Positions 26,601-38,899 of a stretch of DNA of 64,000 bases are shown one piece after another. The stretch lies in NCBI GenBank assembly GCA_965153455.1, contig OZ234496.1, forward strand, positions 19,894,304 through 19,958,303, given 5' to 3'. The position numbers and the translations under genes were made by a program. How positions within the stretch are numbered: the first letter of the stretch is position 1; the number at the start of each line of letters is the position of its first letter. This stretch comes from Sphagnum compactum. Lineage: Eukaryota > Bryophyta > Sphagnopsida > Sphagnales. The notes under the pieces were generated by a model. The model saw only the letters and a program-made list of their open reading frames with translations, was not told the origin of the DNA and did not search any database.

Positions 26601-26779
26601 TATTTCAACATGTGGTGATGATAGGAATTTTTTTGTTAATATTCTTATGAATGTTGCATTGCACACTTTGCGATTGACATCCAATTTAGTTGCAATGGGG
26701 TCTGAATTTAGGGTACTGAATAAAATTACAAAGTACAATTTATTTTTTTATGTTTTTGCTGACTAAATATGATAATGAA
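23679..26779. other. AT-rich DNA, no recognised gene; dispersed motif copy at 25392-25446
   Basis: Short open frames only. One good copy of the ~55-bp dispersed motif is at 25392-25446. The last part, about 26480-26766, is a 91-127 codon open stretch on both strands. On + it includes MDTKEILVALKMNIV and could be the N-terminal region of the PIF/Harbinger transposase that follows, but I cannot confirm this. Confidence 0.5.
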
Positions 26780-27650
26780 TGATGGATTTAAAACTTTAGG
26801 ATGTCAAAAGACACATTGTTCAACATAGCCAACAAGTCAAAGCCTTTGATTGCAAAGAAAGACACCATCAATCATTTTGTAATCCTTATGGAGGTTCAAG
26901 TGGCTTGTGTGATTTTTACAAGTTGTCACATGGTTCAAACTTATTGATTTGCAATGAATTCTTTGCCATCAACAAATCAACTATCAGGTTGGTTATATGG
27001 GAGGTTGTTAAAACTATCAACATAATGTTCATAAGTTTGATTTCATGGCTAGTGGGACAAAAGATTGAATGTGTAATGCTAAAATTTAATGATTGGTGCA
27101 AGTTATTAAGTGTGCATGACACCATAAATAGTAGGCACATTTCCATTTTAAAACCCAAGATTGCATTTGTGGAGGATTACCATTATCATAAAACAAGAGG
27201 ATATTCAATTGTGGCACATGCAATTGTGGATGTTAGGAGGAAATTCATTAGCATCTTTGTTGGTTTACTTGGAAATGTCAATGACCTTTGAGTTTTTTGA
27301 AACTCTAGATTATATAGACAAGCTTAACATAGGGGGCTTTTCAATTTGGTGAAAGCTGGTGAAGAAGTTTTTTCACTTTACCTTCTTGGTGATAAAGGAT
27401 ACTTGTTCTTGTGGATCCTCACAACTCACAAGGAAGGACAACAACATTTTGTGCTTGAGTTTTTATATAGTAAAAAACATAAATGAAGGTGATTAATTGT
27501 GGAAAATGCCTTCGACATTTTGAATCAAACCTTTTGAAAAAATTTGTACCAAATTGACCTTGATTTCATTTTGGTTCCAAATGTGTTTATGTGTTGTTGT
27601 ATTCTTCACAATTTGATTCTTGGTCAAAGGTTGGCATTCAAACACTCCTA
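26780..27650 (+). pseudogene. Decayed PIF/Harbinger transposase (HARBI1-like nuclease)
   Basis: Conceptual translation follows the plant PIF/Harbinger DDE nuclease: RMSKDTLFNIAN, EVQVACVIFKLSHGSNLL, a FFAINKSTIRLVIWEVV helix block, ISWLVG, CKLLSVHDTINSRHIS, KTRGYSIVAHAIVD, FVGLLGNVND, GLFNLVKAGEE, LLGDKGYLFLWIL, LIVENAFDIL and VPNVFMCCCILHN. At least two frame changes and several in-frame stops break it. In the family, the first catalytic Asp lies in GAID(G/C)TH. Here the alignment gives TIN, so Asp has become Asn. The second Asp (GNVND) and the Glu (VENAF) are still readable. The partner gene lies tail to tail on the opposite strand. It is not functional. Confidence 0.85.
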
Positions 27651-28038
27651 CATTTTTTCAAATCGAAAGCAACACAAGATCATGAACGGTTGAATCCACA
27701 TCCACCATCTACTAACCTTTTAATGAATGTGGGAATAGAAATATAAGAATTTTCATTTAAACAACACCAAGGAATTCGGAAATGTTCTCACATCTCAATG
27801 CAATATGGTTTGATGTGAATAACAATAGTTCTACAATCTGCAATTTATAGGTACTGTCATTTTTAAAATTTTCAAATGCTTTCAATTCATTAGTTTTACA
27901 ATATGCAATCTATATGTATTATCACTCTTAAATTTTCAAATGTTTGCATTGCATTAATTTTGTTCTTTGTTAGATTTCAATTGTCATCACAATTTTTTAT
28001 CTTAATTTATCAATGCTTTCAAAATAAAGGATTACATT

Positions 28039-29320
28039 TCAAAGGTTAAAATTTAATTCATCTAATCCATCATATTCAACATGATTTGAAGAAATCCCAA
28101 TTGGTGTGTCAAATTGGCTAAGCTTGGGGTTTGGGGATGTAGGTACTACCAAATTACTCCTTGCAAAGAACAATTGACCCATCATATTGTCAAACTTGTA
28201 ATTGCATGTATCATACTCATTTGCATTTGAATTAGATTTGCATCTTGATGTTGAAAATACTCCAATTGCTTCTAAAAAGTTTTTTGTTGAACTTTTGCCC
28301 TGTATCTTCAATTTCAAGGTTCATTGAATTGATGTGATTGATGGATTGAACAAGGGCTCTAAGACCTTTTTTTGTCACTTCCACCAAGTTGTGATGGTAG
28401 CATAATCCTTTTTACGAACACCTATGTTACCAACATGTCAACAACCAACACTTAATTGCTAAGAATTCTCAAATTGCATTGGGGAATTTGGTTATTCACA
28501 AATTCCATTATTATTTGCTTTTCCAAGACAAGATCCATTTGATGGCATTTCAAGGACATGTGTACACTTGTGACACTTGTGTTGATGATGCTTTGTTTTT
28601 TACATTAGTGTTTGCTTTAGGAATAGTTGAGTTCCAGATTGAAGGATCCCCTTGTTGCAAATCATCATGATGTGTGGGGATTCTAGGAGTTGTAGGACTA
28701 CTGTTTATTCCACAAATTGTATCATAGTTTTGGATACATGAAAGGATTATAGTCATGAATGAGGTCATCAAGAATCTATATCTTGCACTACAACTTCAGA
28801 TTCTAGTTAAACAAAATTTGGTGTGTAGACGTTGTTATTTGGGTCCACGAAGTTTTGAAAATGCGGTGGCTCAAAAATGGCATGCTTTTCATAAATGCAT
28901 CAATCATTTCATAAATGATTTTGTTGAACATCTGTGGTAAATTCAATGTCATTCTATTTACAAGAATGATTTTACAAAACTCCTCATTGTGACCTATGAC
29001 ACCATGTAATCTCATTTTTTTTTGTAATATTCAAAGATGGTGGTCCATTTCTCCTTACATGCACGTCCATTTTTCATATGAATGTTCTAGCCAACTTTCA
29101 TCACAGATGTTAATATTTTCTTCCATTTGTTGATTACATTTTCAAAATTATCCTTGGCATTCACCATGTCCAATGAATTTATGTGTTCATCCCTTTTTGC
29201 TTCAACCAAGGCTACAACCTCATGACTTTTCTGATCGGGTTGTCTAGGTTTTCAAATTGACCTCACTTCATTTACAATATGATTTGAACCTTGCATTCTC
29301 CTTTTCCCTTTCTTCTTGTT
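28039..29320 (-). pseudogene. Decayed Myb/trihelix-like partner protein of PIF/Harbinger element
   Basis: Read on the - strand from about 29300: VALVEAKRDEHINSLDMVNA, then KDNFENVINKWKKI, then GRACKEKWTTIFEYYKKK. This is the Myb/SANT-trihelix DNA-binding domain typical of the second protein of plant PIF/Harbinger elements. A shifted frame continues VIGHNEEF, MTLNLPQMFNK, MIDAFMKS (28803-29015), then TPRIPTHHDDLQQGD (28550-28771). A last readable piece, 28039-28317, follows ALVQSINHINSMNLEIED near 28300-28370. Frameshifts and stops show it is dead. In intact elements this protein helps bring the transposase to the element ends. An open stretch at 29447-29782 (-) may be its proline-rich N-terminus (SSPPPAQQ). 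Confidence 0.75.
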
Positions 29321-32300
29321 GCGTTCTAATTGTGCTTGGGATTGAATTGAAATGCGACTTCCAACTTCAATGATACATAGCCAATTTTGATTCAATGCAT
29401 CAATTTCTTTGGATTCATCACTAACAATTTTCTTTGATTTTCTTGTTTACGTACACATTGCACATCTACAAAGGGTATGTAACAACATACTTGGTAACTT
29501 TTTTGATGATTGTCCATCATTGTTGTGTGCTACTTCATCTCCCATTTCCAAGATGTTCTTATGTCTTGTTGTGATTTTTGTTATTCTTGTGAATTTGGTT
29601 GCTAGACTATTACACAAGAAATATCTATTCCTTTGATGGTGTTGTAGAACTCTACTAATGAATACAACAAAGGAGCAATGGTGGTGATATAGTTTTGGAG
29701 GCGCGAAAGATTGTTGGGCTGGAGGCGGGCTTGAGTGTGTGTTGTAATGGGCAAGAGGCAAAGTTGCTTGCAAGTTGCCCAAGGTCGTAGGAAGGGGTTG
29801 TTAAGGTAACATTGACTTATTTGAAGGTTTTTTTCAGAAGTTTGGTAACACTATGGAATTTTTTGAAGTCTACATATTTTGTAGATTTTAGGACTACATA
29901 CCTTGGTGCCTAGATCTAACTTAACTTTGAAATACCTTGACTTGCCACATAGGCATGCATGTCAAATTTAGTGCTACCTACATTTGCAATTGTGGTTGCA
30001 AGGATAAGATCATGAATTTTAACTTTGAGTTAACCATGACTTAATTCTAAATGTGGTTGGCACTTTATATGAGTGTTGGATAGGTATTAAGAATTAGGTC
30101 AGAACTAGTGTTGGGTGGGTATTCTAAGGAATGTCAGGTATCACCTAGGCATCACTCACCAAAAACTTTCGGATATTAATTTAAGTGATATTCAAATCAA
30201 TATTCTAACCCTTGGTTTTCTCTCATGAAAAAATCAAGTTGAACTTTCACCCTTTTTTTTTAATTCATAAATTGAAAACTAAGATAAAGTTTTTTTTTCT
30301 CTGGATCTAGTTTTCAGCTAGAGGGCTTAAGTGGTAAGTGTAGGGGATTAGGTAGGAATTGTGAACTATAAATTTCTAGAAGAAGGAATCTTAAACCTTG
30401 AATGGTACCCAATGGACATTTTGTTCTCAATATAAAAAGACCAACCTTTCCAACTTTTCCCCCTCTCACATTGTGTTTAATAATTTTAAAATAATTTTAA
30501 AATGAAAATTATAAATGATAATTGGTGTAAATCATTGATTGTTCTCACATAAACCAGAACCAAAAACTTAGTAATTGGTCTTGAGAAAAAAAATCCTAAT
30601 TGGAAACCTGGATTTGGCATCCAAACAATAATTTTAAAATTATATTAAGAGAACTGGCATATATGGTAAATGTTTTTCAATATCCAAATGCAGCAAATAT
30701 GAAAAAAAATGATACCCACCCAACACTGGTCAAAACGAAGATGGTCTTTTGATTGGTTCTTTTCCAAAACCTAGCGGATATGAGTTGGAGCAATAACTGA
30801 TGGGTTGAAAGAATCGGCATTGTAATTACCAAAAAGAGCCTACATTTCAGTTATTGGAAAGAATTGCTCAGGGGAAAAAATTACTAGTTGAGGGCAGGTT
30901 AATTGAAATTTTCTTGTTGTCATAAAGCACAAAGTAGAAAATTTTAGTGCATTTGCAAATCATGTTATAGAAAATAAAAGTTTGCAGGGGCACTTTGGAA
31001 AACAAAATGTAGAACCAAGCATTCCCTACTTTAAAATGCCTTGCATAAGTTTATTGGCCTTCCCTACCAAAGGCAAGGATATTGTGTTCAGATTCATTAT
31101 AGAGTATAGTAGTTTAAGGGATTTTGGCCCCTATGTAATAATAATAGATATATTTTTATATGAGGATTTTTGAAAGATGATATTTTGGCTTGTGTTGAAC
31201 CTTGAGATTTCTTATAGAGTTATCATATTTTGAAGATTTTGGTTTCTTTTAGAACATTTCTTGAAGATTATATATTTTTGCATGGTGAAATATTTGATGT
31301 TTTCTATAATTCTTCTTTTGCCTTAAGATACTTTTTAATGTAAATGGCAAGGCCATAGTGTGACACACCCTTTGTTTTATATTTCTTCGTGTGATACTTG
31401 GCAAGTGCCCAATGGGTATCAAGGGAGAAAGGGAAATAATGTTTTTTCCACCACAATGTTTTACTTTGGGTAATGCCCCACTCCTTAGTCTTACCCTATT
31501 CAACTGCCCCAACCCTAACATTAATTGGGTATTGTGGTGAAAAAAGTTTTAAAATAATAATTTGGGTCATTTCAAAAAGCAAAACACTTGTGACCTAAAA
31601 CAATGTTAAACATATTCTGTGGATGATCATGAATGAAAGTAAGAAACCTAAATCAAATGGGTGGCAGATGATGCCAAAACAGTTATGCTTCAAGGACATC
31701 GAAAGTCTAGTTTCTTGTTTTCTTTTCTGTTTTTGGCTTTGTTTTGTTGTTTTGCAGGTTACTATGTTTAATGTTGTTCTTCAATGGAGCGGCTTTGGTG
31801 AGCTGGTTTCAATGATGGAGCAGAATCCTTGTTGTTTAATTAACAATCTTTACGGTGAGTGTGAGTCACGATTCTTGGAGATGATTGGTACTATGCTTTC
31901 AAGGGAGAAAAAGGATGTGGACAAGGAAAAACTATATGAAGTTGGCTGAGGAGGAGGAGTGGAGGCAATTTTTTGGGGGGTGGAAGAGGTTAAGTTCTGA
32001 TTCTTCAAATTGTGGAGTTGTTGAATTTATTTAGATTTTTTGGCATGGTAATCAATTGGGACTGGATGCCCCTTTGGAATTCTTCTTTTCTTGAACCTGG
32101 TGCCTATTTTCCAGTATGCCATGAATGTTAGGAAGGGAGTAGGAGGTTTAAAGTTTGTATTTAGGGACCAAATCAAGGGAAGTGATGAAAGAGTCTAACA
32201 ATTTTAGGAGCGGTTGTGGTGGCAATCATCATCTGTGTTAGGTTTTGGGGAATTTAGGGTGAATGTGTAATGTGGTTTATTCTAAGAAAAGAGTAACTAT

Positions 32301-35300
32301 GATATAGTGGGAGCTCCAGGGATTTTGGAACAAGAGGAAATTGTGAGGTTTAAATTGTCACAATTATTCGTTCTCTTTGTCCAACCTCTGAATGGAACTA
32401 CATGATGATGTTGGGGTAGCATTTGTGGGGTTTTGTTGTTGAATGATGAGCTGCCACATTCATCAACAACCAATTGGTTCCTTGAGAGGAAATCAAGAGA
32501 GGTCTGATCCCTTGAGGTCCATAGTGTTATAATTGTAACGTTTGTTTGGCTAAAAGGATCTTTGGTTTAGGAATAATATTTGTTGTAACCTCCTTTCCGC
32601 TCCTTGGAAGTTTTCAGTAAACCTTTGTGAATTTACATTCAAAATGAAAGGGAGTGTCATTTCAAAATCACCTCCCCTCCTTTTTGGTATCAGATTGTTA
32701 TGATCGTAGAATGTTGGAACATATGTAATTACCAATGCACTTGGAAGATGAAATGTCCCAAAAGTAGGATGTTAAATTCCAGTGAAGAGCAATTGGTTGT
32801 AGAGACTCAGGGAATTCATGAAGAACAAATCACTGTTAAGTTTGATGTCCCCTGGACTCAAGGAACACCATAGATAAAAATGTTAATTATGCGTTAATTA
32901 GGATTCGGTGTTGTTACTGTTATAGGAGTGAATCATGATGAAGCACAAGTTGGAGACATTGTTGTGGAGTTAATGCACAATGGGTTTTGTACTAGGGCAC
33001 AAATTTGGGTTAAAATGTGGGATGGAACATGAAGGTGGGTATCAAACGCAAGATTTCAGAGACAATATCACTTTACCTCCTACCTTGTGTAGGGTGTCGA
33101 TACATAAATTGGAAAGACAAAGACAAGTGTCATGAATAAGTGACATTTGGATTCCTTTTTTCCCTATTTATCCAAATCATTTCAATAGTTTTTTTTATTC
33201 TAAGAGTGGAAGATTTATTTCAAACTGGAAACCGGGTACTAAGGGTGGAGAACTCTGGAGCAAGATCCCGTTTAATAAACTAGAAAATGTTCGCTGATGA
33301 TAACTTTGGAATACGATGGCAATGGACTCTACAGATAAGCAAATTTTCATTCTTCTACCATTTGATGTAGTGATTTTGGAACTAGTGCAAGAAGGGATAG
33401 TTTAATTTCCTTTCATGATTAAGGATTGATAATCATGTGTTGGTAAGGAGTGTCATTTCAGAATCACCTCTCCTCCTTTTTAAGGTGACACACTTGCGTT
33501 TATATTCGTCTTGTTTTTTTGAAACATTTTGTCAAATAAGGGTGCTTTCAACTACATTAGTGAAAGTGAAAATTATTGAGGTTTTTCCATTACTCATAAG
33601 TTATTATGAGATTTTGTTACACCCTAAACCTTAAACCTATATAGATTAGGCACTAATTAATTACTTTTTGAAATTGTCAAAAATAATGAAAAAATCAGAA
33701 TACCAAGCCAAAAATCTTAAAGAAACTTTTAAGCACACTAGGTTCGTTACTATAATTAAGGGGCAATTTCGGCACATGTTTGTTAAATAATTAATTAATT
33801 TTGAATCCTGAATTCTTTTTCCTTCACAAAAAAATATCTTCCAAAATTCAGCATTTTAAAAAATATATAATTTGTGCTAAAGCTGCCAAGCCTCCAAGGT
33901 ACTATGGTATTCACTTTATGGTATTTGTGTCAATTTTGTTTTTGCTTTCTAAACATGTCGTATCTCCTTTTGTGAGATGACACTATTTGTTTTAGTTTTA
34001 AAAAATACATGGTTTAGAAGGGAAAAACGAATTATGATTTTAAAAATAAAAAATGGTCATAGCAACACCCAAATATAAAAGGCCTTTCAAAATTTAGAAA
34101 TATATTGGGCCAACTTTTCTCACATCTTTTGGAAAATCAAAGCTTGTAATTGACTTTAAAGTACAATTTTAGAAAATTGTAGTTGGTCATTTGATTCCTT
34201 TTTTAATGTTGTAAGATGATTAATCATGAGACATGGAGTTATAACATGTCATAATGGAAATAAACATTCATGTGCATATTGTAATTTTGTCAACAATAAT
34301 TTGGAATTAACTTGCATTAATGACATACAACCAAGTTTCTTTGTTATCTTTCACCAAAGAAATATTTAAAAGTGACTTGAAAAACAAAAAACAAAAAATC
34401 ACCTCAATTGAGATTTTTTTTCTTCCAAGATTTGTCAAAAAAAGAAACTTACCTCCAATCAAATTGTGGGAGATCAAGCTATGGTAAAATGTGGGTGAGG
34501 ACACTTTTGTTGTAGGTCTACAAATCTCCTTGAGATTAATTGATCTTGTTTGGAAATTGGTGTGCATGTGCGCGCGTGTTTGTGTTTTTCTAAAAATACA
34601 TCCATTAAATTTATTTGTCAATATTAGTTTAGAAGTTCATTTCTCATCTAATTTCATTGTGGAAAGTAAACAAAAGTAGGCATTGGAGACCAATTTGTCA
34701 TTTGATGTAAACTCATTGTTAAAGGCATCACTTGGGCTTTGTCAAGGGGCAATAAATTGAGCTACAAACTCCATTAAACATTAGTTTTGGAGCAATGTGA
34801 AATTTGATTCCCCAATTGTTTGCTTATGTTAAAATGTGTCCTCGCTTTCTTCATTGGTCCCTTATTTTGGTGAAACTAGTTCTTGTCCCTAGTTCTAACC
34901 ACTTTGCAAATAACTGTATTGTGTGACAAAAGATTGGACCACAAGTTCTACTTGGTTTATGTCTCTAAGTTCATGAAGCACAACCCAGAGAAAAAAAGTT
35001 AAGTTAGTGACCAAAACCATTTGTCACAAACATATTTAGACAAAAGGTTATTATGTGTAGAACAAACACTACTTATGTGTTGTAATTAATATCACAAAAG
35101 TATGGCAACATGATTTGTTTGAATTGACTATGTTACCATGGATTGTGATTTGGACTTGAATAGGTACTTATTTGTAAAACACTTTCCTTTTATTCAATCC
35201 TTCATTTCATTCAAAAAATAATTTGAGTGATGAAAGCTTCCCAATCGATTTTATCTTGAGAAAGATTTAGGCATCATCATGGAGTTTATACAATCAAATT

Positions 35301-35682
35301 ATACATCCCAAAGTGAAAAAACATTGAAGTACCTTTTTATACATAATCTAACCTACCATTAACCCACTAATGCAACAAAAAGTTCTTTTTCATCCGCATT
35401 TCCAATACATGCTTAAATCTTGTTGTCAAGTTTAGTGTTATGTACATGTATGCATAGTGCATATTAAAGAACTAGAAAACCAATAACCATATAGTTACAA
35501 TTAAACTAGACATAGAATGTCAAATTTTCACAAATTGTGCTTAATTTTCCCAAAATCAACTCTTTTCTCTCATCATTTCATTGCCATTGGTAGCGCAGAG
35601 TTGTGTGAAGCTCAATTATATTATTATTATTTTGTATGCTCGTGCTTACAAAGCTTGGGACTCTATAGTTTGAACATCCCCA

Positions 35683-35684
<2 letters not shown>
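29321..35684. other. AT-rich intergenic DNA, no recognised gene
   Basis: Element ends (TIRs and target duplication) of the PIF/Harbinger copy could not be placed. A 108-codon frame at 31623-31949 has a pyrimidine-rich tract and TTTTGCAG acceptor-like site inside it (31735-31758) but no known domain; I do not call it. A 35-bp direct repeat occurs at 32651-32685 and 33447-33481. Confidence 0.5.
32651..33481. repeat. Pair of 35-bp direct repeats about 800 bp apart
   Basis: GGAGTGTCATTTCAAAATCA and the following CCTCCCCTCCTTTTT at 32651-32685 recur at 33447-33481 with two differences. The first copy is followed by GGTATCAG, reminiscent of a retrotransposon primer-binding site, but no internal gag/pol was seen between or after the copies. 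Confidence 0.5.

Positions 35685-35720
<36 letters not shown>
35685..35720. repeat. (TA)n microsatellite
   Basis: About 18 uninterrupted TA dinucleotides, followed by GATATATAT. Open frames across it (YIYIYI) are artefacts of the repeat. Confidence 0.95.
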
Positions 35721-35722
<2 letters not shown>

Positions 35723-36731
35723 TATATATTGAAAGAATGGGTATAATTGCATGCCAAAAGTTGCAAGTAATAGCCATTCTAAATCAAGTGACAATAATTT
35801 CTATGACCAAATATTGGAGTTGGTAGGAGGGAGAGGGGTTTGCATATTCTATAATATAGTCTTCAACTTGAGAATTTCACATCAAAACCCCTTAAGTATT
35901 TATATATTCATGTCATCACATTTCAATCATTACATGTAAAATTGAACGTTTTTTTGTCTTCCCAACCAACACTAAACACATATTTGAAATGATGAGATAA
36001 CATTGAGTATAATGTTTATTTATTTACAATCTTCTTTTTTAGATTGATATAGTTTCATGAATTTCTTGATGCAATCCATACACAATTTTCGTTAACGTTT
36101 TCAATAAGTGAATATTAAATTTCATGTTTAAAGATGAATAAGTAGAAGTAACAATGATTTCATGGATTAATATTGTTTTGATATTGCAAAATTCAAGACA
36201 CAAATGAAAATATTTTATTATTCCGACCTTATGTCGATCCATCATCTAACATGGAGCCCAAGGAAATTAATGGCTAACTAGGCTAGGTATTCCGGTAGCC
36301 AAATTAATACATATGCAATTTGGCAATTGCCAGTGTAAAGTAAACAATTAGATAGGTAATTAGTGGTGATTTCTCATTACCTCATGGTGGAGTGGGGGAG
36401 AGAGGAAGAAATAAAATAAAATAAGAAAAAAGGGATTCGAACTTCGACCTTACCCTGTACCCCCTTGTCACTTGCGTTTTAAAAGTGGCGGGAAGTAAGT
36501 GATTATAGTCCTGGAAAGTCCTGTGAAAATTCCGCAGTGGCGGAATGGAGAGCGTGCGGCGCGTAACGCATAGTCTTCCTCAGGGCAGCAAAGCAGCTTG
36601 TCCGTCGTCTGTTGCAGCGATCGCGTGTGATGTTCGCTTGCCCGTTGTTTGTTCCAGCGATTTGGTGCGGTTTTGGCTTTGCCGTTGTTTGTTGCGGCGA
36701 TCTGTTTGTGATCTTGCTGCTCTACAACGCC
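35721..36731. other. Upstream region of the three-exon gene; GC-rich from ~36480
   Basis: AT-rich to about 36430, then GC-richer with CpG-containing words (GTGCGGCGCGTAACGC near 36550) typical of a plant gene promoter and leader. A degenerate tandem TTGTTTG(T)TGCRGCGATC occurs three times between 36608 and 36706. A 77-codon frame from 36545 could act as an upstream ORF overlapping the main start. Confidence 0.5.
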
Positions 36732-38047
36732 ATGGCGGGCCGCTGGAGTGCCATGGATCCGTTATCTGTTCTATCTGATGCCTCTGACTCGGATAGTGAG
36801 GAGGAGGAGGAGGAGGACAACGATGACGCCAAGCAGCCAGGGTCTCCTATTCATGAAGTTGCGTGTAAGTTCTTCTCCATATTCGTCTGCATGACTGTAG
36901 TAATAGTATTTTGGCGATATTTGTTGCGTTACGTCATAACTCCACGAGAATTGGTTTCGCACCCGTAGTTCGGTAGATTGTAAGAGCCGTTCTTTTTCTC
37001 GAGGGTTGCAAATTCCGCTGCGGCGTGCTTTGTATGGAAATTTTTGTAACTTCTTGTTGTGATGTGTTTGTAGTATTCTAGTGGACAAGAAGCTATAGCC
37101 GAAGACGAGCTCTCATTGAGCTATTATCGTTGCCGCAAGTTTTGCAATTAGCTCCAATGTGTCAATCTTGTAATTTTGGTTTTGCAAATTAGGTTTTGCA
37201 CACAAAATGCCCTAATATGAATCTTCCTCTCCTTTCTGTGGTCATGGAGTTGAGAAAGACAATTAAGAAGAGAGAGAGACGAAGGCAACCAGCATAAGCT
37301 CAGCATTAGCTGGATGTAAAACGATCAATTTGTTTGTTGGCAGTAGCCTCCGAAAAGAATGCAGCAAGCAGCGATGTCAGAAAACCAGGCCTCAACTATG
37401 AGGCTTTGAGTCGGCATGGATACTCAGGTGGTTTGTCAATTCTTCATGTGCCCGCTCCTCGAGGTCAGGCTGGAGAGCAAGACTGGTCCTGGTCAGCTGG
37501 TAAAAGAAAGAATGAGGAAGGAGAGACTGAAGAAACTTATGAAGACAGGGAGCAAACACGGCAACTTGCCAATGATTCTGCTGCAACTGTAAGTCTATGA
37601 GACCTTTCTTACTTCATATTCTCAGCTGTCTAATCTCTAACCCCTGTCTAACCCTTGAGCAATTGATCTCAACCAAATGCTCCATAAATTGTACTAGGTT
37701 TTTTGGACATCCACAATTTGTAGCCTTTTTTCTAGGGCTCTAAATATCAATATGAGATCCATACAGTAGGTAGAATGAGTATCGGGGACATGAGAGGGTT
37801 TGCGCACTCTCACTCCTCTATTTCCTGATGGGGAGGAAATGGGCAGGCAGCAGAGGAAGCTGTGGCAGAGTACAACTTCACAAAGAAACAGAGGAGGGAT
37901 GCAATAACAGAGCAAAAGGCACTTTCCTTCTCGCAAAAGGAGAAACGGAAAAGGGATATGGGCCAAAGTAGCAGGGGAAAGAATTATGTAGAGGAAGAGA
38001 AGAGATTGTTGAGAGATCAAGGTGTCTATTCAGGGTTTGATACTTAG
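36732..38047 (+). CDS. Unnamed acidic/lysine-rich protein, probably nuclear, 3 exons, ~192 aa
   Basis: Proposed exons are 36732-36864, 37344-37588 and 37847-38047 (TAG stop). All introns are GT-AG: GTAAGT donors, TTGGCAG and GGGCAG acceptors. Intron 1 is phase 1, intron 2 phase 0, and the frame stays open throughout. The protein starts MAGRWSAMDPLSVL; a second Met at 36753 is equally possible and would give 185 aa. It then has a serine/acidic tract (residues ~15-34, DSDSEEEEEED), a central NYEALSRHGYSGG...VPAPRG...DWSWSAGKRK segment, a charged E/R-rich stretch and a basic C-terminus with FSQKEKRKRD, SRGKNYVEEEKRLLRD and a terminal GVYSGFDT. No enzyme motif or membrane segment is visible. The C-terminal blocks look like a conserved plant protein of unknown function. 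The DPLS + acidic N-terminus faintly recalls C1orf52/UPF0690 proteins, but I would not name it. The basic KRKR clusters suggest nuclear localisation. Confidence 0.75.
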
Positions 38048-38469
38048 CTATCAGAACTCACTGTAGTAATGCTACTTTACATTTATTTGCTGAGTTTCCC
38101 ACTGTAGTGTGAATGAAGGTTGCAACATCAGACAATATCATCTTTGTCATCAGAGCTATCATCACAACATGAGTTGGATGATCGAACATCTGTAGCCCGT
38201 TAACATCATAGATGCAGGGAGGCCAATCCTTGGTTCTGAAACAGTTAATGGTTTGGAGGAAAGAGGTACCAAGTAGTTACCCACTAAGAAATCCTTGGTT
38301 GTGCTAAATGGTTCTGGTTGAATAGGTAGATGGTCTTGATTAGATGGTGTGATAGCCATCCCATCTTGTGTACGTTTCTTTGTTTTCACTACTAAGTGAT
38401 GTTTTTGCACAATGGGCTTTTCAAGAGACTCCTGGGCAAGGGGAGAGCAATACTTACAGAAGCAATCAG
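38048..38469. other. Probable 3' untranslated/downstream region
   Basis: Follows the stop codon of the three-exon gene. Base composition remains moderate up to the hairpin at 38470. A 138-codon frame on the opposite strand (38162-38578) overlaps the hairpin and has no recognised motif; it is probably spurious. No clear AATAAA was found close to the stop. Confidence 0.4.
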
Positions 38470-38530
38470 GGTGTTTTGTGTATGGAATATGTCTCTTCCT
38501 GGCTGAGACATATTCCATACACAGAACACC
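38470..38530. repeat. 26-bp near-perfect inverted repeat (hairpin), 9-nt loop
   Basis: Arms 38470-38495 and 38505-38530 pair with a single mismatch; the inner 19 bp (TGTGTATGGAATATGTCTC) are exact. The short loop (TTCCTGGCT) makes it a strong RNA or DNA hairpin. It lies about 420 bp after the upstream gene's stop and 24 bp before the right 4.1-kb repeat. Confidence 0.9.
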
Positions 38531-38539
38531 AGTAAGGGT

Positions 38540-38552
38540 GGGTTTAGGGTTT
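38540..38552. other. Telomere-like heptamer pair (telo-box)
   Basis: GGGTTTAGGGTTT contains almost two plant telomere heptamers and ends two bases before homology to the 4.1-kb repeat begins. Such boxes occur in plant promoters and at repaired breaks; here the junction position is suggestive only. Confidence 0.4.
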
Positions 38553-38899
38553 CTGGACAATGGTATATTTGTGGTCAATTTTTTCCATGAACATTATTTC
38601 ATGCATGTGGTATGCTTCATTGTTGACATTCATATGAGGTCTTATTTCATTCAAGCTGTCAACATTTTTTTCATCAATTTTAATTTTTCCTTCATATTTA
38701 CAACCCCCCCCCCCTCCGCCACCCCACTTCACTTTTTGGACCTTTTTTCTTTCTTCCTGCTACCTTGCCTCCAATTCTTTCACCAACCATTGCAAAATAA
38801 CCCATCTCACATTCTTTTAGATTTCCATATGATTTCAAATACCACTATTTATCTTATGATATTTCTAAATTATTTCATTATGTTTACATAGATACCATG

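Noticed and set aside
31623-31949. 108-codon frame with an internal acceptor-like TTTTGCAG
   Set aside because: No domain found, and no matching donor or flanking exon could be supported.
32685-32700. GGTATCAG as a retrotransposon primer-binding site
   Set aside because: Match too short, no LTR end (CA) before it and no gag/pol after it.
35517-35766. Frames encoding YIYIYI repeats
   Set aside because: Translation of the (TA)n microsatellite.
38162-38578. 138-codon open frame on the - strand
   Set aside because: No domain or conserved block seen, it reads through the hairpin and into the 4.1-kb repeat, and lies antisense to a likely 3' UTR.
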